64,000 bases of DNA from Buddleja alternifolia (taxonomy: Eukaryota > Streptophyta > Magnoliopsida > Lamiales > Scrophulariaceae). Of this stretch, positions 62,801-64,000 are shown one piece after another. Each line of letters begins with the position of its first letter. The stretch's first letter is position 1. Below the pieces are notes generated by a model that saw nothing but the letters and a program-made list of their open reading frames with translations, had not been told where the DNA came from and made no database searches. Made by a program: the position numbers and the translations under genes. The DNA is taken from positions 19,830,569-19,894,568 of the forward strand of contig CM033395.1 of assembly GCA_019426215.1 (NCBI GenBank), written 5' to 3'.

Positions 62801-62878
62801 GGAATTGGAATTGGAATTGAATCCATTTCCAAACTCTCGATTACACTTGGGGCGATTATTAGGTCTTTTATTGCCCAT
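35604..62878 (-). CDS. RLT3-like: RLT3-like DDT / HARE-HTH / WHIM chromatin-remodelling cofactor (15 spliced exons)
   Basis: Joining 15 exons with GT-AG sites gives 1,099 codons without a stop. Visible blocks: a conserved N-terminal motif with [18 protein letters not shown] (residues about 55-75), a basic region with a HGIGKGLMT motif, [16 protein letters not shown] (near 260), a DDT domain (about 320-380), a HARE-type winged helix (about 449-490), a WHIM motif with [17 protein letters not shown] (about 600), a WSD/WHIM motif with [15 protein letters not shown] (about 730) and a CxxC...CxxC cluster (RRCDQC...CRIC, about 930). RLT proteins are nuclear and bind ISWI ATPases through the DDT domain. 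No homeodomain is visible. Length is close to RLT3 proteins as I recall them. Intron 8 is about 17.5 kb. Confidence 0.93.
35944..36048 (-). CDS. RLT3-like: RLT3-like exon 14
   Basis: Residues 984-1018: [20 protein letters not shown], then [15 protein letters not shown]. Acceptor TTCTTGCAG, donor GTGATG. Confidence 0.92.
36369..36476. repeat. Three tandem copies of a 36-bp unit in intron 13
   Basis: Units at 36369, 36405 and 36441 contain TTTTAGTTATGTAGCCACT followed by TCTTAAGCCATGCAATA, with only a few substitutions. Not coding: it lies between exons 13 and 14, and the frame there has no family similarity. Confidence 0.9.
37159..37776 (-). CDS. RLT3-like: RLT3-like exon 13, Cys-rich region
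   Basis: Residues 778-983. [20 protein letters not shown], a Ser-rich linker, then [20 protein letters not shown] and a following His/Cys (HSAVCR), a probable zinc-binding cluster. Acceptor ATGTAG, donor GTGGGA. Confidence 0.93.
37863..38276 (-). CDS. RLT3-like: RLT3-like exon 12, WSD/WHIM motif
   Basis: Residues 640-777. [13 protein letters not shown] block ([14 protein letters not shown]) and the WSD motif [19 protein letters not shown], then [20 protein letters not shown]. Acceptor TTGCCCAG, donor GTGAAC. Confidence 0.93.
38277..40348 (-). other. Intron 11 of the RLT3-like gene
   Basis: About 2.1 kb, AT-rich, with an (AT)n(AC)n microsatellite at 40039-40068 and no other gene seen. Confidence 0.75.
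40349..40798 (-). CDS. RLT3-like: RLT3-like exon 11, acidic linker and WHIM motif
   Basis: Residues 490-639. End of the winged helix ([10 protein letters not shown]), a Ser/Asp/Glu-rich linker ([14 protein letters not shown]), then [20 protein letters not shown], a WHIM motif thought to help bind the ISWI helical ruler. Acceptor ATGTAG, donor GTAATC. Confidence 0.92.
40918..41040 (-). CDS. RLT3-like: RLT3-like exon 10, HARE-type helix-turn-helix
   Basis: Residues 449-489: [20 protein letters not shown], then [13 protein letters not shown], a winged-helix HARE-HTH pattern. Acceptor TTATCTAG, donor GTAAGT. Confidence 0.92.
41398..41538 (-). CDS. RLT3-like: RLT3-like exon 9, first exon after the giant intron
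   Basis: Residues 402-448: [16 protein letters not shown], then [19 protein letters not shown]. Acceptor GTTTGACAG, donor GTATCA. Phase matches exon 8 and the protein text continues as in the family, so no exon appears lost inside intron 8. Confidence 0.92.
42154..42480 (+). repeat. 5' LTR-like remnant of an old copia element (host element D)
   Basis: TGATAGAGTTGTAAGTAC... and ...CTTGTATTTCTATTTAAATG match the LTR-like units at 58026 and 58270 in order (TTGTACAACTATAC; CTAATGATA). Strongly diverged; the right end is uncertain. Confidence 0.5.
42481..45012 (+). pseudogene. Degenerate copia gag-pol of a second lineage (Ale/Retrofit-like), integrase deleted
   Basis: Gag block near 42930 ([17 protein letters not shown]) and 43048 ([11 protein letters not shown]), a pre-integrase-like block near 43500 ([17 protein letters not shown]), then RT from about 43640 ([20 protein letters not shown]), the YFDDIVLTG active-site region (44104) and RNase H ([26 protein letters not shown]) ending at 45012. 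The integrase core is missing. Stops and frameshifts run throughout, so it is inactive. Confidence 0.85.
45035..45330 (+). repeat. Polypurine tract and 3' LTR start of the Ale-like remnant
   Basis: GAGAGGGAGTGTTGAAATC: a purine tract followed by TGTTGAAATC at 45054, the usual start of an Ale-type LTR. The 3' end is not clear; about 45330 is a guess. Confidence 0.5.
45480..46055 (+). pseudogene. Host copia element D, left half of RT
   Basis: Broken RT text: [24 protein letters not shown] near 45640, QLDVKNA-type near 45830, and [18 protein letters not shown] at 46003-46055, where it is cut by element C and resumes at 57131. Many stops. Confidence 0.75.
46056..48224 (+). repeat. 5' LTR of element C
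   Basis: TGAAAGAGTT...GATCCTTACA, 2,169 bp. A 26-bp unit containing AAAACCCCAAATCTTGTAAT occurs three times near 48035-48110 (two in the 3' LTR). TATAAAAGG at 47604-47612 is the likely TATA box. Confidence 0.94.
47604..47612 (+). promoter_or_regulatory. TATA box in element C 5' LTR
   Basis: TATAAAAGG, conserved at 56535-56543 in the 3' LTR. Followed by a CT-rich leader. Confidence 0.65.
48226..48237 (+). other. Primer-binding site of element C
   Basis: TGGTATCAGAGC, one base after the LTR end; the canonical initiator-Met tRNA PBS. Confidence 0.9.
48238..49324 (+). other. Element C leader, first direct copy
   Basis: Noncoding leader with the GC-rich palindrome block. Segment 48813-49246 recurs at 50634-51060 and in part at 52139-52377. 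The 114-codon ORF at 48504 is chance coding in GC-rich palindromic DNA. Confidence 0.75.
48625..48731 (+). other. Three perfect palindromes in element C leader
   Basis: CTCGACCATGGTCGAG (48625-48640), GTCCAGCAGCTGCTGGAC (48646-48663) and GTGTGC-GTAT-GCACAC (48716-48731), in a GC-rich island. Similar in kind to retroviral dimerisation-signal palindromes, by analogy only. Confidence 0.7.
49334..50053 (-). pseudogene. Inverted gag copy within element C (open frame)
   Basis: A 239-codon open gag start ([15 protein letters not shown]...) runs on the minus strand, opposite to the element and in the same direction as the host gene. It covers the capsid-like UBN2 part and the basic tract but stops before the zinc knuckle. 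It differs from the direct gag (from 52477) at about a dozen residues. Not expected to be expressed as a gene, but intact as an ORF. Confidence 0.88.
50054..50633 (-). other. Inverted leader of element C with hairpin motifs
   Basis: Reverse-oriented leader adjoining the inverted gag. Two copies of GAGAACACGAGCCCATAT (near 50253 and 50356) and two of CCCCACGACTCATGGAC (50434 and 50524) are each bounded by complementary arms. This leader section is absent from the direct copies in element C. Confidence 0.7.
50634..51067 (+). repeat. Element C leader, second direct copy
   Basis: Near-identical to 48813-49246 (ATTTCTTGATTTTGGAATCA ... TTAGATTCACC). Confidence 0.85.
51068..52087 (-). repeat. Inverted 3' part of an element C LTR
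   Basis: Reverse complement of about 47188-48224: starts TGTTAGGATCGGTATGCC on the plus strand and ends at ATTAATCAATTTCAC. No PBS or TSD at its edges, so it is a rearranged fragment, not a nested insertion. Confidence 0.85.
52088..52400 (+). repeat. Element C leader, third direct copy
   Basis: Matches 48760-49050, then joins directly to the sequence upstream of gag, with the hairpin-containing leader part deleted. Confidence 0.8.
52477..55055 (+). pseudogene. Element C gag-pol, integrase deleted
   Basis: ATG at 52477. Gag (UBN2-like, basic tract, CCHC zinc knuckle at about 53217-53258), protease LDTGCGVH (about 53325), then a direct jump near 53475-53495 into RT, so pre-integrase and integrase are gone. 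RT has [11 protein letters not shown] and YVDDILL (about 54079). RNase H has TTKAEYIA and LYCDNNGA and ends MGNWL at 55055. One TAG at 52771-52773 and one frame loss near 54535. Less damaged than element B but incapable of integration on its own. Confidence 0.92.
55056..55069 (+). other. Polypurine tract of element C
   Basis: GGGCAAGTGGGAGAT immediately before the 3' LTR. Confidence 0.8.
55070..57130 (+). repeat. 3' LTR of element C
   Basis: 2,061 bp, collinear with the 5' LTR but missing about 95 bp (corresponding to about 47311-47405) and one 26-bp unit. TATAAAAGG at 56535-56543. Confidence 0.94.
57131..57960 (+). pseudogene. Host copia element D, right half of RT and RNase H
   Basis: Resumes at [14 protein letters not shown] after the AGAAG duplication. 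RNase H-like text near 57690-57900 ([48 protein letters not shown]). Many stops and frameshifts. Confidence 0.75.
58026..58497 (+). repeat. Two tandem LTR-like units (3' end of element D)
   Basis: Unit 1 from 58026 and unit 2 from about 58270 share GAGTTGT, ACAAAAGATTRGTC, TGTAATCAAGG, GATGTAAAATCTAA and AGATTCTTCTCCTATTATCT. Each is about 230 bp. The same layout, more diverged, is at 42154. Confidence 0.65.
59077..59208 (-). CDS. RLT3-like: RLT3-like exon 8, end of DDT domain
   Basis: Residues 358-401: [19 protein letters not shown], then [11 protein letters not shown]. Acceptor GTCTTCAG, donor GTAAGT. The next exon is about 17.5 kb away. Confidence 0.93.
59313..59399 (-). CDS. RLT3-like: RLT3-like exon 7, DDT domain
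   Basis: Residues 329-357: [17 protein letters not shown] then [12 protein letters not shown], helices 1-2 of the DDT domain used for ISWI binding. Acceptor TATTGAAG, donor GTAAGC. Confidence 0.93.
60091..60191 (-). CDS. RLT3-like: RLT3-like exon 6, start of DDT region
   Basis: Residues 295-328: [18 protein letters not shown], then [15 protein letters not shown], which leads into the DDT domain. Acceptor ATGATAG, donor GTAGAT. Confidence 0.92.
60345..60561 (-). CDS. RLT3-like: RLT3-like exon 5
   Basis: Residues 223-294. Contains the family block [19 protein letters not shown] and a downstream Cys/His-rich GSHGCTLCK. Acceptor ATTGTAG, donor G/GTTAAT, phase 1 out. Confidence 0.92.
60655..60711 (-). 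CDS. RLT3-like: RLT3-like exon 4
   Basis: 57 bp, residues 204-222, [19 protein letters not shown]; strongly basic. Acceptor TTATGCAG, donor GTAAAT, phase 0 on both sides. Confidence 0.85.
60867..61157 (-). CDS. RLT3-like: RLT3-like exon 3, with a threefold 17-residue repeat
   Basis: Residues 107-203. A 17-residue unit of the form [17 protein letters not shown] occurs three times, His to His spacing 17 (codons from about 61097 to 60957). The last copy leads into the conserved [13 protein letters not shown]. Lysine-rich end. Acceptor ATGTTAG; donor GTTTGC (a site one codon upstream, GTGGTT, is possible). Confidence 0.85.
61260..61312 (-). CDS. RLT3-like: RLT3-like exon 2
   Basis: 53 bp, residues 89-106, [18 protein letters not shown]: a basic, probably nuclear-localising segment. 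Acceptor GGCCAG, donor GTATTG; phase 1 in, phase 0 out. Confidence 0.85.
61313..62613 (-). other. Intron 1 of the RLT3-like gene
   Basis: About 1.3 kb between donor GTAAGG (62613) and acceptor GGCCAG (61313). No coding exon that keeps frame was found within; ORFs here are accidental. Confidence 0.7.
62614..62878 (-). CDS. RLT3-like: RLT3-like exon 1 (start codon)
   Basis: Residues 1-88 plus one base. The Met at 62878 is the first in-frame start before the conserved [20 protein letters not shown] block. Donor G/GTAAGG. An Asn/Ser-rich stretch ([10 protein letters not shown]) lies near the N-terminus. Confidence 0.88.
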
Positions 62879-62892
62879 GAATAATAAATCAT

Positions 62893-62928
62893 TTAAAGCT
62901 TACCGAGCAGCTCAATTACGGTCCTCAT
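62893..62928 (-). promoter_or_regulatory. Upstream ORF in the RLT3-like 5' leader
   Basis: A 12-codon ORF (MRTVIELLGKL, stop) ends 14 bases before the main ATG, in another frame. It could lower or modulate translation if the transcript starts near 63000. A donor-like CTCG/GTAAGC overlaps its end. Confidence 0.5.
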
Positions 62929-62950
62929 AGGATGAAGAAAGAACGGTGGT

Positions 62951-62968
62951 GCTAGTGCTAGTGCTAGT
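62951..62968. repeat. GCTAGT hexamer repeat in the 5' leader
   Basis: Three GCTAGT units followed by a variant GCAAGT, in the probable 5' UTR. Confidence 0.85.
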
Positions 62969-63024
62969 GCAAGTGCAGTCTCTCTTCTCTGTGGTGGGGA
63001 AATGGAGGGCAGGGTTTTAACAAG

Positions 63025-63032
63025 TAGGGTTT
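63025..63032 (-). promoter_or_regulatory. Telo-box-like motif near the RLT3-like transcription start
   Basis: AAACCCTA on the minus strand, with a second AAACCCTG 15 bp downstream. This is a known plant promoter/5' UTR element of growth-related genes. Its function here is inferred only. Confidence 0.5.
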
Positions 63033-63046
63033 TAGCCATTTAGGTG

Positions 63047-63072
63047 TTTTTTTTTTTTTTTTTTTTTTTTTT
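63047..63072. repeat. Run of 26 T
   Basis: Uninterrupted poly-T just upstream of the probable transcription start (poly-A on the gene strand). Confidence 0.98.
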
Positions 63073-63154
63073 GATGATGAGATGCGATATTTGTTTTCCC
63101 TAAGGAATTTTCTTTTTATTTTCATTCGTCATTTTTTAAAATTGAGTTTTTTAT

Positions 63155-63836
63155 GCATGTTTGGTTGTGTTTTTAAAAATATATAGAATTTTTTTTTTTT
63201 GATAAGTGAAATAATTAGAATTGATGATTTGATTATATATTAAATGATTGAATTGGTTAAAAGTAATGATTATATATATATATAGTATATATAAAATAAT
63301 AGATAATATTATATTGATTAAATATCTTATAAGTAAATATAATAAAAATTGACCAAAAAAAACTGTAAAAATAGTCAAAATTGGGCTTAAAAGTAAACAA
63401 CCCTATGAAAATTAATACTATATATTTTATTCTAATATAGCACTACAATTGTGGTATAAGAATGTATTTTTATTTTCAAATGAGAATTAAAATGAAAATA
63501 TGGCTCCGAAAACACGAACAAACATAGCCTGAGTTTTTTTATTTTTGGGTAAAATGATACCATATTTGATTGTGTTTCTGAAAATGGCTGGAATTGATGG
63601 TTTGATAATGTTTGAAATGATTAAGTTAGTTAAAAAGTGAAGATTATGTATATAGTATAGATAAAATAATAGATCATTTTTTATTGATTTAATATATTTA
63701 TAAGTGAAAAATTGAAAATGAAAATTGACCCAAAAAAACACTAAAATACTCAAAATGGGTTTTAAAATGTGCACAAGTTTATGAAGGTTAATACTATGTA
63801 TTTAATTCCACTATAGCACCACAATTATTGCTGAAA
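63155..63836. repeat. Imperfect tandem duplication upstream of the RLT3-like gene
   Basis: 63155-63453 and 63556-63836 share blocks in order: TTTGGTTGTGTTT/TTTGATTGTGTTT, GAATTGATG.TTTGAT, ATAAAATAATAGAT, AAATTGACC, and TTAATACTATRTATTTTATTC/TTAATTCC then ATAGCAC. Period is about 400 bp. The ORFs inside are AT-rich chance frames. Confidence 0.7.
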
Positions 63837-64000
63837 AAAATGGATTTTTATAAGGATATGTGAGATAAAGAAAAAAGTGAGTGTGAATTAATAAAGTAAA
63901 AGATATTTATTGGAGAATTTGATAATAAAAATGAAGATAGTGTACTTTTCGTTGAGAATAATGTAAACTCTGTATTTTTATTTTCAACTAAAAATGAAAA

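Noticed and set aside
62881..63010. A spliced 5' UTR intron using the donor-like CTCG/GTAAGC
   Set aside because: No acceptor lies between this donor and the main ATG at a usable distance; kept only as a remark.
62880..64000. Homeodomain exon expected for the RLT family
   Set aside because: No W-F-x-N/E-x-R-R-type helix was found on the minus strand here; upstream DNA is AT-rich and repetitive. It may be absent or beyond the window.

Overview
This window looks like nuclear DNA of a eudicot plant: AT-rich, intron-rich and packed with Ty1/copia LTR retrotransposons, solo LTRs, MITEs, a SINE, a Helitron and a decayed 25S rDNA fragment. I see no bacterial-type operon, tRNA gene or CRISPR array. 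Species cannot be fixed from the sequence alone.

The one clearly functional gene lies on the minus strand, from about 62.9 kb down to 35.6 kb (or 34.7 kb with an alternative last exon). Splicing 15 exons by hand gives one open reading frame of 1,099 codons in which every junction keeps frame. It encodes a DDT / HARE-HTH / WHIM chromatin protein that I assign to the RLT3-like branch of the plant homeobox-DDT (RLT) family, the partners of ISWI remodellers. No homeodomain is visible upstream of the first Met.

Intron 8 of this gene has swollen to about 17.5 kb (41,539-59,076). It holds an old copia element (LTR-like ends near 42.15 kb and 58.03 kb), a second copia remnant of another lineage (about 42.5-45.3 kb), and a complete 11.1-kb copia element (46,056-57,130, TSD AGAAG). 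That element has a scrambled interior: an inverted gag copy, an inverted LTR piece, and a loss of integrase.

The left 17.8 kb is a second nest. A minus-strand copia element (leader at 1-1,053; LTR at 12,671-14,730) lies against a 25S rDNA fragment. A solo LTR (TSD TAAAC) sits in its leader. A full copia element (2,709-12,539, TSD TTTAT) sits inside that solo LTR. A related LTR at 15.5-17.8 kb is split by a GACACG-rich MITE with an 8-bp TSD.

From 17.8 to 34 kb there is AT-rich intergenic DNA with several inverted-repeat MITEs, a SINE-like element, small gene-exon fragments, a SIRE-like solo LTR (25,740-27,273), a degenerate 33-bp coding-like repeat and a 1.0-kb nonautonomous Helitron (32,263-33,274).

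The most unusual signals are in the copia leaders. There are arrays of short hairpins whose loops are conserved while the stem arms change in a compensating way, and clusters of perfect GC-rich palindromes. The other notable signal is the inverted gag/LTR architecture of the intronic element, which could form a long double-stranded RNA.
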